Part shown: piece by piece, positions 18,676 to 26,112 of the stretch | How the letters are laid out: each line of letters begins with the position of its first letter | How positions within the stretch are numbered: position 1 is the first letter of the stretch | Source of the DNA: Thermosediminibacter oceani DSM 16646 | Lineage (GTDB): Bacteria > Bacillota > Thermosediminibacteria > Thermosediminibacterales > Thermosediminibacteraceae | Length of the DNA: 64,000 bases | Reading direction: 5' to 3' | Assembly: GCF_000144645.1 (NCBI RefSeq) | Contig: NC_014377.1 | Location: forward strand, 310,001-374,000 | Program-made: the position numbers and the translations under genes | Notes under the pieces: model-generated | What the model was told of the DNA's origin: nothing | Databases searched by the model: none | What the model saw: only the letters and a program-made list of their open reading frames with translations

Positions 18676-20691
18676 ATGAAGAGGATATTATCTTTGTTTT
18701 TTGTTTTTTTGATAATCTTTTTTACGGTATCATGTGATAATTTAACGAGAATTACATGGGAGGAAAATACAAAGAAAAAGATATATGCCTCGCAAAATAA
18801 TGACGGAGGATTCAAGGAGCATTTTTTAATCCAAGACCGGGATTTATCTTCTACTTATTATTTTTTAGAGATATGTGATATGATTAATATTCCCCTTAAT
18901 AAAGATTTTAAAGAAAAAACCATCCAGTGGATATTGTCAATAAAAACCAAGGCCGGATATTTTGGCAGTGAAAGCCAGTATAGCAGACAAATACAAAATA
19001 CCTTCTTTGCAATTTTAAGCCTGAAGAGGCTCGGTTTTGAATTTGATGAAAATCTAAAACAGGAAATAAAAAATCTCTTTGTCCGGCTAAAAAAGCCTGA
19101 TAATCTCTATTATGAGCATAGTGCCGAAAAAGAACCTTTTTTAAATTATTTTGTCTTGGAGAGCGTTAAAGCCATAGAAAACGAAGAAAAGTTCTTAGAT
19201 GTCAAAACTCAATTTAAAAAATTATGTTTGACATCAACTAGTATGAATACCCTGACAAAACTGTTTTTTCTACGTTACTTTGACGAACCTGTAAAAATAG
19301 ACGAAAACATACGCCAACAGCTTACCAGTGAGATGGAGCAAGGTAAATCCTCTTTTATTGAAAAACTGTGGTTTTTGAGTTTTTTTGAAGACGATAGATT
19401 AAATTCTGTTATTAAAACAACTCTTTTAAAGTATAAAAATTTAGACGGCGGGTTTTCTGCTGTAGTTGAAGATTCATCTACAGACCGGGAAACATATTAT
19501 GCCGTAAGTGCTTTGCGCAGATTAAATTACAAAATAACCGGGCCCGAAAAAAATGAGCTTGTAAATTTTATATTCGCACACATGAATCCTGCAGGCGGCT
19601 TCAACAAGCCGTTTATAAGCCCTTCGACTCCCCAAGCCACTTATAAATGCCTTTATATATTAACAGAATTAGGATATGAAGTTAAAAATGCAAACATCGT
19701 AGAGCAATACCTGAACCGCACTTTGAAAGCATTACTTGGGAGTCCAGACTATCATCCTCTGGTGATGTTGAATACTTTAAAAGCTCTACAAATATTAGAC
19801 AAAGATAGAAATTTAAAATCGACTTTAAAAGATTCAAATCAGCATTTGTATGAAGATTTTCTCCAGAACACCTACAAAAATCTTGAGGAAAAACTTAACC
19901 GGGACAATTTTGAACAGGAGTTATATGACGTATCAAATTATGTCGAAATCCTTATAATGCTGGGCGAAGAAATTCCGGAGACCTTAAAACAGAAAATATA
20001 TATCAACGCCGAAAAGGTCATTGGGGATAGTTTAAAAGCAAATTCTATAGTCTCCATAGTTCCCCTGTATTACTCGGTAAAACTGATCGACAACATTAAT
20101 ATCATCAGCTCTTACAATGAACAAGTAGATTCGTTTGCAAAGAAACTAATAAACCAGGAATTGAATAAAGCGGAAAAAGGAGACCTTTTAATAACGTATT
20201 ATGCTATGATGATACAAAAGTATAACCATGTTCTGGAGGAACCCTTGTTTTGTTCCTATGATTATCTGAATCTCTTTAAATCTGATGAGGGAGGAGTAAG
20301 ACAGAACTTTGAGAGTCCCCCTTCTCTTTCATTGACGGAAAAGTACATGCAAATGTATTCATTCATAAAAAACTACAGTGTAAGGACTTCAAGCAGAGCA
20401 ATTGAGGCAAGCTACAACGGTAAGAAAGGCCTTTCGGTAAGCGGATATAAATTAAGGCGTCTTAAGGATTTTGATCTTATTCTGCTTAAACTATACAACA
20501 ATGAGCACGGCCATTGGAATGAATATTATATTACAGACGGAAAAAATAAAATACTGGCAAAAGCTAAAGTTTCGCAAACCCCTGAATATAATGATATACT
20601 TGTCTTTGAAATTCCAAAAGGAAAAGTAAACGAAAGACTTTATTTCTATTTTTCGGGAAAAGGACGTACTGAAATCCCGCGTTTTTGGTGA
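18676..20691 (+). CDS. Lipoprotein with terpenoid-cyclase/prenyltransferase-like toroid repeats
   Basis: A 671-residue protein with a lipoprotein signal (LIIFFTVSC, cysteine 20). The body repeats a two-helix unit marked by N.DGGF or similar: SQNNDGGFKEHF (about 37), KAGYFGSESQYSRQ (about 95), NLDGGFSAV (about 258) and NPAGGFNKPF (about 307). Each is followed by a helix of the type AILSLKRLGFE. This is the alpha-alpha toroid fold of squalene cyclases, protein prenyltransferase beta subunits and cobalamin carriers. No DxDD or zinc catalytic set is obvious, so a binding or scaffold role outside the membrane is more likely than catalysis. Codon use is AT-rich like its neighbour; ligand unknown. 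Confidence 0.7.
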   Translation: MKRILSLFFVFLIIFFTVSCDNLTRITWEENTKKKIYASQNNDGGFKEHFLIQDRDLSSTYYFLEICDMINIPLNKDFKEKTIQWILSIKTKAGYFGSESQYSRQIQNTFFAILSLKRLGFEFDENLKQEIKNLFVRLKKPDNLYYEHSAEKEPFLNYFVLESVKAIENEEKFLDVKTQFKKLCLTSTSMNTLTKLFFLRYFDEPVKIDENIRQQLTSEMEQGKSSFIEKLWFLSFFEDDRLNSVIKTTLLKYKNLDGGFSAVVEDSSTDRETYYAVSALRRLNYKITGPEKNELVNFIFAHMNPAGGFNKPFISPSTPQATYKCLYILTELGYEVKNANIVEQYLNRTLKALLGSPDYHPLVMLNTLKALQILDKDRNLKSTLKDSNQHLYEDFLQNTYKNLEEKLNRDNFEQELYDVSNYVEILIMLGEEIPETLKQKIYINAEKVIGDSLKANSIVSIVPLYYSVKLIDNINIISSYNEQVDSFAKKLINQELNKAEKGDLLITYYAMMIQKYNHVLEEPLFCSYDYLNLFKSDEGGVRQNFESPPSLSLTEKYMQMYSFIKNYSVRTSSRAIEASYNGKKGLSVSGYKLRRLKDFDLILLKLYNNEHGHWNEYYITDGKNKILAKAKVSQTPEYNDILVFEIPKGKVNERLYFYFSGKGRTEIPRFW

Positions 20692-20800
20692 GTATGAATA
20701 GAAACTATTCGAGATACGCACCTGCATATCTAGTGGTGAGAAGGAGGGTGCTAGCCATCCCCTCTTCCGGGTGCCTCTTCCTGGTTGGAGGAATGCCATC

Positions 20801-21052
20801 GTGAAGAAAAAATTATAGTCGTAATTGCGCTGTTTATAATTTTAATAGTAAGTATTATTTTCTCAATCTAACATCAGCATAAAAGATACCGAAGCCGAAC
20901 TCTACGAAAAAATGAATTAAGGATACGTGAGTATAGCGGTTTTTTGGAATCAGAAAAATCCCGACAAATTATACACTCAAGAATTTATATAGATTCAGAA
21001 CAATATAAGACAATACATCAAAGGCTTGGGTAATAGAGTTAATTCCATATAA
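20801..21052 (+). pseudogene. Decayed small membrane/secreted protein gene
   Basis: A good ribosome site (TTGGAGGA) precedes GTG 20801, but the frame stops after V-K-K-K-L. One added A in the A-run at 20807-20812 would give MKKKIIVVIALFIILIVS, a typical signal or membrane segment. A second frameshift near 20872 would continue into NISIKDTEAELYEKMN, then GYVSIAVFWNQKNPDKLY and IQNNIRQYIKGLGNRV, interrupted by TAA 20918-20920 and TAG 20990-20992. Two frameshifts and two in-frame stops indicate a dead gene. I do not recognise the family. Confidence 0.55.
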
Positions 21053-21285
21053 TTGTGTAAAAAGGGAGTTTTAAAAAAGGGTTGAGCCACCCTCACCCCT
21101 CTGGTTAGAATTAAATTGACAACCCAAAAACCTAACTGGAGAGATGAGAAATAGCTCAATATAGTATTCTGAAATTTTTCATCACCTCTTTTTAAAAGAA
21201 GCTAAAGATGAAGGGATGATACAAGAAGGAATTGAAAATAAATTTAAGAAATAAGTAATGTGTAGTTTTTTAAAGGGTGAAAATT
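21053..21285. other. Intergenic remnant region
   Basis: No intact gene. A 29-codon open stretch (21165-21254, containing LFLKEAKDEGMIQEGIENKF) without a start looks like the 3' remnant of a lost gene. The remainder is AT-rich with no clear promoter or RNA structure. Confidence 0.35.
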
Positions 21286-21846
21286 ATGAGAAGAAAAGAT
21301 AGAGAAATGAACAGGGAATTTGGACTAAAAGTCATAGATAAATCCATATATGGAGTTCTTTCAATGGTGGATGAGGGTGAACCTTATGGTATTCCTCTTT
21401 CTATTGTAAGAGATGGGAATACATTATATTTTCATTCAGCCAAGGATGGAAGGAAGGTTAAAATACTGGAGAAAAACCCTAAAGTTAGTGTAGTTTTCGT
21501 TGGAGAAACAAAAATTCCAGAAATCTATTCCAATGAAGAATTGGATGAAATCGCAAAGGATGAATCAAAAGCAAATGCACTTATTAGTAAAGTTTTTACC
21601 ACTGAGTTTGAATCTGCTGTTGTAGTAGGAAAAGTAAAATTAGTAGAGGATGAAGATGAAAAGATTAAGGCACTGAAATTAATATGCGAAAAATATACCC
21701 CGACAAAAATGGCTTATTTTCCTATAGCAATTAAAGCAGGATTAAATAGGACTAATGTAGACTCTATAGAAATTGAAGAAATAACAGCCAAAAGAAAGAA
21801 ATTTGATGCAAATGGAGAAGAACTAAAGTGGGGAAGAACAGAATAA
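21286..21846 (+). CDS. Pyridoxamine-5'-phosphate-oxidase-like flavin-binding protein (NimA-like group)
   Basis: A 186-residue split-barrel protein. GVLSMVDEGEPYGIPLS, TLYFHSAKDGRKVKILEKNP and VSVVFVGETKI are the FMN-binding barrel strands of the PPOX/NimA group. TTEFESAVVVGKVKLVED and IKALKLICEKYTP follow as in 5-nitroimidazole-reductase-like members. ATG 21286 is preferred to GTG 21277 because AAAGGGTG lies 7 nt before it. Function could be flavin storage or nitro-compound reduction; heme or F420 ligands are less likely. The original downstream hairpin was duplicated by IS copy 1. Confidence 0.8.
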   Translation: MRRKDREMNREFGLKVIDKSIYGVLSMVDEGEPYGIPLSIVRDGNTLYFHSAKDGRKVKILEKNPKVSVVFVGETKIPEIYSNEELDEIAKDESKANALISKVFTTEFESAVVVGKVKLVEDEDEKIKALKLICEKYTPTKMAYFPIAIKAGLNRTNVDSIEIEEITAKRKKFDANGEELKWGRTE

Positions 21847-21860
21847 TGAAGGAAACAAAA

Positions 21861-21895
21861 AAGCGCAGGAGTAGTTTTTACTACTTCCTGCGCTT
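21861..21895. repeat. Left target-site duplication of IS copy 1 (35 bp, a whole hairpin)
   Basis: This 35-bp sequence (arms AAGCGCAGGAGTAG and CTACTTCCTGCGCTT around TTTTTA) is repeated exactly at 23491-23525 on the other side of the IS. It is a near-perfect stem-loop. The duplicated unit starts and ends at the base of the stem. Confidence 0.92.
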
Positions 21896-21896
21896 C

Positions 21897-21933
21897 AGAC
21901 TGTCGACAAAGTAACTGTCGACAGTCTTTTTTT
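21897..21933 (+). terminator. Terminator inside left end of IS copy 1
   Basis: AGACTGTCGACA (21897-21908) and TGTCGACAGTCT (21916-21927) pair perfectly over a 7-nt loop, followed by six T residues. It overlaps the terminal inverted repeat and would stop outside transcripts from running into the transposase. Copy 2 has the same structure at 59942-59978. Confidence 0.85.
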
Positions 21934-22007
21934 GCAAAAGCTAGTACAAAAATCATCAGCTTTTTAGTAAAATTAAAGAAGATACAAAAATATTGTGGGG
22001 CGATGAA

Positions 22008-23468
22008 ATGTTAACGAAGAAAAATAGAGAAATAATAAAGCAAGTAGAATTAGTAAGCATCGATAGCCTGGTGCCTCAAGACCATCTCCTTAGAGCTGTA
22101 GAAGAAAGCATCGACTTTAGTTTCATATATGAAGAAGTAAAAGACCTATATAGCGAAAATACAGGAAGACCTAGTATTGACCCGGTAGTGTTAATTAAGC
22201 TACTCATGCTCCAAGCATTGTATGGAATCCGCTCCATGCGCCAAACCATCAGAGAAGTAGAAGTCAATGTAGCTTACCGTTGGTTTTTAGGCTATGGATT
22301 ACAAGAAAAAATACCTCACTTTTCAACTTTTGGAAAAAACTATGAACGGCGGTTTAAGGAAAGTGATCTATTTGAAAAGATATTCGAGCGGGTGTTGATG
22401 GAAGCAATAGAATGCGGGTTTGTTAAAACAGATGCAGTATTTATCGATGCTACTCACATAAAAGCCAGTGCCAATAAGAATAAATATATCGAGAAAGTCG
22501 CTAAGCAACGGACTCAAAAATATAAGGAAGAACTTTTAAAAGAAATCAACGCCGAACGGGAAGCAAACGGTAAAAAGCCCTTTGAAGAAGAAGATGATGA
22601 TGACGATAACAACAAAGGAGAAAATAGCTCTAAAAAAGTCAGGGTAAGCACCACAGATCCTGAAAGTGGGATGTTTCAAAAAGGGGAAAAAGAGCGCTGC
22701 TTTGCCTACACAGCTTCTGTAGCCTGTGACCGGAACAACTTTGTCCTTGGTGTCAAAATAGCACCTGGAAATGTTCATGACAGCCAGGTATTCTCCGATT
22801 TATTTCAAGAAGTAAACGATAAATTTTCTAAAATAGAGGCGGTAGTGGTTGATGCAGGCTACAAAACCCCCGGGATATGCAGAGAAATCATTGAGGCAGG
22901 AGCGCTTCCCGTTATGCCCTACAAGAGGTCGATGACCAAAGATGGCTACTTTAAAAAACGCGAATACGTCTATGACGAATATTATGATTGTTACATATGC
23001 CCCAACAACCAAATATTAGAATACAGCACCACCAACCGGGCGGGATACCGGGAATATAGGAGCAACCCCCAAATATGCTGTAAATGTCCCATGCGCCTAC
23101 AGTGCACCAAAAGTAAAAATTACACAAAAATCATAACTCGGCATATATGGGAGCATTACATAGAAATAGCGGAAGATATAAGACACACCCAATGGGGTAA
23201 AGAACTATACAAAATGCGCGGCCAGACCATCGAGCGGGTATTTGCCGATGCGAAGGAAAAGCATGGCATGCGCTATACAAATCTACGAGGCTTGAGGAAA
23301 GTTGGACATTACCTCACGCTTCTTTTCGCATGCATGAATTTAAAAAAGCTGGCTTTATGGAAGAAAAGACGGGGAACGTTTCCGCCAACAGTCCCCGCTT
23401 TACATTCGTTTTTCTTAAAAATTTTCTTCGCCTTCAACAAAAAGCCGCTTTTAGGTTATGCATCCTAA
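22008..23468 (+). CDS. IS1182-family transposase (copy 1)
   Basis: A 486-residue DDE transposase, apparently intact. The N-terminal DUF772-type domain contains GRPSIDPVVLIKLLMLQALY and SMRQTIREVEVNVAYRWFLG. The catalytic core has FIDATHIKASANK, an acidic linker (EEEDDDDDNN), VVVDAGYKTPG and, near the C-terminus, MRGQTIERVFADAKEKHGM with the last acidic residue. A four-cysteine patch (ICCKCPMRLQC) precedes it. ATG 22008 follows GTGGGGCGATGAA; an upstream GTG at 21993 would add five residues. Confidence 0.93.
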   Translation: MLTKKNREIIKQVELVSIDSLVPQDHLLRAVEESIDFSFIYEEVKDLYSENTGRPSIDPVVLIKLLMLQALYGIRSMRQTIREVEVNVAYRWFLGYGLQEKIPHFSTFGKNYERRFKESDLFEKIFERVLMEAIECGFVKTDAVFIDATHIKASANKNKYIEKVAKQRTQKYKEELLKEINAEREANGKKPFEEEDDDDDNNKGENSSKKVRVSTTDPESGMFQKGEKERCFAYTASVACDRNNFVLGVKIAPGNVHDSQVFSDLFQEVNDKFSKIEAVVVDAGYKTPGICREIIEAGALPVMPYKRSMTKDGYFKKREYVYDEYYDCYICPNNQILEYSTTNRAGYREYRSNPQICCKCPMRLQCTKSKNYTKIITRHIWEHYIEIAEDIRHTQWGKELYKMRGQTIERVFADAKEKHGMRYTNLRGLRKVGHYLTLLFACMNLKKLALWKKRRGTFPPTVPALHSFFLKIFFAFNKKPLLGYAS

Positions 23469-23478
23469 AAGCGGCTTT
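23441..23478 (+). terminator. Hairpin at the right end of IS copy 1
   Basis: AAAGCCGCTTTTAGG (23441-23455) and CCTAAAAGCGGCTTT (23464-23478) form a perfect 15-bp stem over the transposase stop codon. The T-run is short, so it may act as a bidirectional terminator or protect the mRNA. The same structure is at 61486-61523 in copy 2. Confidence 0.7.
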
Positions 23479-23490
23479 GTCTACAAGCTG

Positions 23491-23525
23491 AAGCGCAGGA
23501 GTAGTTTTTACTACTTCCTGCGCTT
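23491..23525 (-). repeat. Right target-site duplication of IS copy 1; terminator hairpin of cooS
   Basis: Exact second copy of 21861-21895. On the minus strand it lies 14 nt after the cooS stop. In the uninterrupted ancestor, reading leftwards, the stem was followed by TTTTTTGTTT, so it probably was the cooS terminator. After insertion the T-run remains only at the left copy. Confidence 0.85.
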
Positions 23526-23538
23526 AAAGTTTTCCCGC

Positions 23539-25410
23539 TTACGATAACAGGGCTTTTCTTTTCTGCTCAATGATATCGGCCAGTTTTTCTGCCGCCGGTA
23601 CGATTTCACCCTCCACAATGACCTTCCCGCCGGTTAGCTGTTCCACATCCTCAGTTAAAACCTTGCTTACCAACTGGCTGCCGGTAACAAAGGGCGGGAT
23701 AGCAACGTGAATCGGTAACCCCAGGGCCAGCCCGAAGGAGGCGTCAGCCAGAGCTTGTTCTTCCAGCCACTGCGGGGCAGACAATACCAGTGGCAGCTCT
23801 GGGATGTCGATATCGAGGGCCTGGGCCAATTCAGCGGCTACTGTTTCCAGTCGCCCTATAGCCAAACACGGTCCAAAGTTCAGTACCGGCGGTATACCCA
23901 GCGTACGGCAAACCTCTTTTAAATTGTCGCCGGCCAGTTCCGCCGCTCCCGGAGAGGTCAAACCGACGTTTTCCAGACCACCGCTGGTGCAGCCGGCGGA
24001 CAGAACGATGATATCCCGCTTGATAAGCTCTTTGGTTAACTCTACGGTAAAAACATCATGTCCCTTGGCTGTAAGATTGGAACAGCCCACCACAGCGGCA
24101 ACTCCCCTGATTTTACCGCTGGCTATTAAGTCGATTAAAGGTTTAAAATTCCCGCCCAGAAAACTTTTCAATGATTTTTTACTAAGACCGGTTACTGCGT
24201 CGTCGCAGCCGTGGTCGGGTATATCCACCTGTACTTTGCCCCGGCGCCGGGTATAGCTTTCCAGAGCCGCGTGCATAATTTTTTCCGCTATGTCTGCAGC
24301 CTCGCTGCTATCGAACCGTATAAAGTCTGCGTTAGATTTTTTAGCCACGTCATCCAGGCAGATTTGCGCTACTTGAAATTGCTCGCAAATAGTCTCAATG
24401 CCCGGCACGGTGCAATTGAAGTCGGATACTACCAGATCGATACCGCCGGTGGCCAGCAGAGCCTCGCTGGTGAAGTTGTTGCCGACATGACCTGCAAAAG
24501 CTTTCCGGTAGTGCGCTCCGCGCTGCTGCATATCCTGGCCTACGCAGGTGCAGCCCACTATCTTGAAGCCTTTGGCCCCATTCTTGCTCGCCAGCGCGTC
24601 TGCTTCGGGGGTAACTATTTTATCCTGCAGTACTCCGATGAGGGAATGCTGGTGGCCGGTAACCATAATATTGATATAATCCGGGTCCACCACGGAAAAA
24701 CCTACTTTAGCGGTAGTAATTTGGGGTTCACCCAACATAATGTCATTTAAATAATTAGTTAAAGTCAAGCCGTATAAACCCGTAGCAATACCCAGTTTTA
24801 AAGCGTGCAGCAGCATATCCACCGGGTCGCTGGATAGGTTGGTGCTGGTTTTGACGATGGCGTCGAAGACTTCGGACTTAGCACCGCCGGGCAGTATGTT
24901 CAGTTCCTTCCAACGCTGGAATCTTGACCGGTAGGCCAGTTTTTCCACCAGGGTCATTTGCTGTTCCCGGGGCAGGTAAAGATCTTCCAGCACCCGCTCC
25001 GCTATTTTGACGGCTTGCTGCGCCGGATCGGTTTCCTCTATTTCAAACATCTCGGCTAGTTCACGCAGTGTTTCCGGTCCTTTAATGGTTAACCCGTTTT
25101 TCCCCTGGCCAAGAGCGCGCAAATTTTTTGCGGTGTTTTCCAATATGTGCAGGTAGCAGGCCGCTCCGGCAGCCACTGACCGTAAAAAATTCCGGGCGAC
25201 GATGGTGTCGGCGGTGGCCCCGCAGACCCCTTTAGGAGACTGGGGGGTGATCCGGCAGGGTCCGTTGGTGCACAGCCGGCAGCAAACCCCTTGCATGCCA
25301 AAGCCGCACTTCACGGCTTGACTTGAAACGCGGTTAAAGGATGTCTCTACTTCAAATTTTGAACGCATAAAATCGATTAATTTTTTATCCGCAGAAGTAC
25401 ACATTTCCAT
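23539..25410 (-). CDS. cooS: Divergent CooS-type (Ni-CODH scaffold) Fe-S protein
   Basis: A 623-residue protein of the anaerobic CO dehydrogenase/hybrid-cluster superfamily. The D/B-cluster motif is intact (C35, C43, C44, C47, C52 in CGFGMQGVCCRLCTNGPC). Later cluster cysteines also appear: GCTCVGQD, DFNCTVPG, VVGCSN, SAGCTSGG and NFGPCLAIGR. Residues catalytic in characterised CODHs are changed: the histidine-rich proton path after AAGAA reads CYLHIL (the H93 equivalent is Y86), the usual SEKAVA lysine is Q552 (EEQALADA), and the usual GHNP-like loop is GHQHSL. Numbering is by eye alignment. There is no cooF, nickel-insertion, ACS or hydrogenase gene nearby, only an Rrf2 regulator upstream. 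It may not oxidise CO. Confidence 0.85.
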   Translation of the reverse strand: MEMCTSADKKLIDFMRSKFEVETSFNRVSSQAVKCGFGMQGVCCRLCTNGPCRITPQSPKGVCGATADTIVARNFLRSVAAGAACYLHILENTAKNLRALGQGKNGLTIKGPETLRELAEMFEIEETDPAQQAVKIAERVLEDLYLPREQQMTLVEKLAYRSRFQRWKELNILPGGAKSEVFDAIVKTSTNLSSDPVDMLLHALKLGIATGLYGLTLTNYLNDIMLGEPQITTAKVGFSVVDPDYINIMVTGHQHSLIGVLQDKIVTPEADALASKNGAKGFKIVGCTCVGQDMQQRGAHYRKAFAGHVGNNFTSEALLATGGIDLVVSDFNCTVPGIETICEQFQVAQICLDDVAKKSNADFIRFDSSEAADIAEKIMHAALESYTRRRGKVQVDIPDHGCDDAVTGLSKKSLKSFLGGNFKPLIDLIASGKIRGVAAVVGCSNLTAKGHDVFTVELTKELIKRDIIVLSAGCTSGGLENVGLTSPGAAELAGDNLKEVCRTLGIPPVLNFGPCLAIGRLETVAAELAQALDIDIPELPLVLSAPQWLEEQALADASFGLALGLPIHVAIPPFVTGSQLVSKVLTEDVEQLTGGKVIVEGEIVPAAEKLADIIEQKRKALLS

Positions 25411-25464
25411 TTTTTTAACCTCCCGGCAGTAAATATTAGTTTAGTAACTATCATTATTAGTAAT

Positions 25465-25486
25465 TATACTAGACTAAAATAGTAAT
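25465..25486 (-). promoter_or_regulatory. Rrf2-type operator A in the cooS promoter region
   Basis: On the minus strand the site reads ATTACTATTTTAGTCTAGTA plus TA. It shares the core ACTATTTNAGTCTAGTATA with site B (25502-25527) and lies within a TATAAT-containing stretch, so binding would occlude the cooS promoter. Confidence 0.6.
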
Positions 25487-25501
25487 TATTACTAGTAATT
25501 A

Positions 25502-25527
25502 TATACTAGACTCAAATAGTATACTTT
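25502..25527 (-). promoter_or_regulatory. Rrf2-type operator B in the cooS promoter region
   Basis: TATACTAGACTCAAATAGTA then TACTTT on the plus strand. A nearly identical site (about 20 of 22 positions) lies upstream of the rrf2 gene at 26091-26112, in inverted orientation relative to its own gene. The rest of 25411-25661 is AT-rich, with one further dyad (ACTATAC 25597-25603 / GTATAGT 25611-25617). Confidence 0.65.
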
Positions 25528-25661
25528 AGGGTGCAACTGTGCGTCAATTTTCTTATCTACTATTTTGGGTATTAGCATTTCTAAGATGCTGCTAAAACTA
25601 TACTCAAGATGTATAGTATTTTATAAAAAATTTTGTAACTAATTACGTACAATATTGCATT

Positions 25662-26069
25662 TTAATTTTTACTTAATATCTCAAAATTATATTCCTCCAG
25701 CTTATCATTGATGGTTTGCTGGATGGAAAAAAGCGCTTTATGAATGGAACATTTGGCAGTGCTTCTTTTATTGCACTCCTCGGGGGCAATCAGACACCTG
25801 TTGATGTAAACCGGGCCCTCTACTGCTTCCACTACATCCCGCATGGTTATATCCCGGGGCATTTTGGCCAATGCGTAACCGCCGCCTACTCCACGGTAAG
25901 ATTTTACAATGCCGGCCTGGGTCAGCAAGCGGAGTATTTTTAACATAAAACGCATGGGGATGTGCTCTTGTTCTGCTATAACCCTAGCTTCCACCACTTC
26001 CCCCGGGGGGAGCTTAGATAAATGCAATACTGCCCGAAATGCATAATCCGTTGCTTGATTGAGCTTCAC
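25662..26069 (-). CDS. Rrf2-family Fe-S-type transcriptional regulator
   Basis: A 135-residue winged-helix regulator. MKLNQATDYAFRAVLHLS, HIPMRFMLKILRLLTQAGIV and SYRGVGGGYALAK are typical of Rrf2/IscR/NsrR. Cysteines C92, C99 and C107 have the three-Cys arrangement that holds a Fe-S cluster in IscR and NsrR; spacing is closer to NsrR-like proteins. GTG 26069 is chosen because TTGGAGGAATTA lies just upstream; a TTG at 26087 is part of that ribosome site. It sits upstream of cooS in the same direction and shares an operator sequence with it, so it probably controls both. Confidence 0.88.
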   Translation of the reverse strand: MKLNQATDYAFRAVLHLSKLPPGEVVEARVIAEQEHIPMRFMLKILRLLTQAGIVKSYRGVGGGYALAKMPRDITMRDVVEAVEGPVYINRCLIAPEECNKRSTAKCSIHKALFSIQQTINDKLEEYNFEILSKN

Positions 26070-26090
26070 TGTATGTAATTCCTCCAAGCT

Positions 26091-26112
26091 AAAGTATACT
26101 ATATGAGTCTAT
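26091..26112 (-). promoter_or_regulatory. Rrf2-type operator upstream of the rrf2 gene
   Basis: AAAGTATACTATATGAGTCT plus AT on the plus strand. It overlaps a TATACT (minus strand) that may be the -10 element and matches cooS operator B at about 20 of 22 positions, indicating autoregulation. Confidence 0.62.

Larger units (their letters stand above)
21896..23490 (+). mobile_element. IS1182-family insertion sequence, copy 1
   Basis: A 1595-bp element. Its ends are inverted repeats CAGACTGTCGACAAAG (left) and CAGCTTGTAGACAAAG (right, read on the minus strand), 13 of 16 identical. It carries one transposase gene (22008-23468) and is flanked by a 35-bp direct repeat. A perfect 12-bp hairpin with T-run (21897-21933) sits at the left end, and a 15-bp hairpin (23441-23478) overlaps the transposase stop at the right end. 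The second copy at 59941-61535 has identical length and termini, which fixes the boundaries. Confidence 0.93.

Noticed and set aside
20731-20800. Structured RNA or type I toxin-antitoxin locus in the GC-rich patch after the toroid lipoprotein gene
   Set aside because: The patch has some pairing potential, but I could match it to no known RNA class; the hydrophobic frame downstream is better explained as a broken gene.
22581-22630. GAA/GAT-rich run in the IS as a microsatellite repeat
   Set aside because: It is the acidic linker of the transposase and is identical in both copies.
23539-25410. Energy-conserving CO oxidation or Wood-Ljungdahl role for the CooS gene
   Set aside because: No CooF, hydrogenase, CooC or ACS genes nearby, and apparent loss of the catalytic His and Lys; the protein was kept as a divergent CooS.
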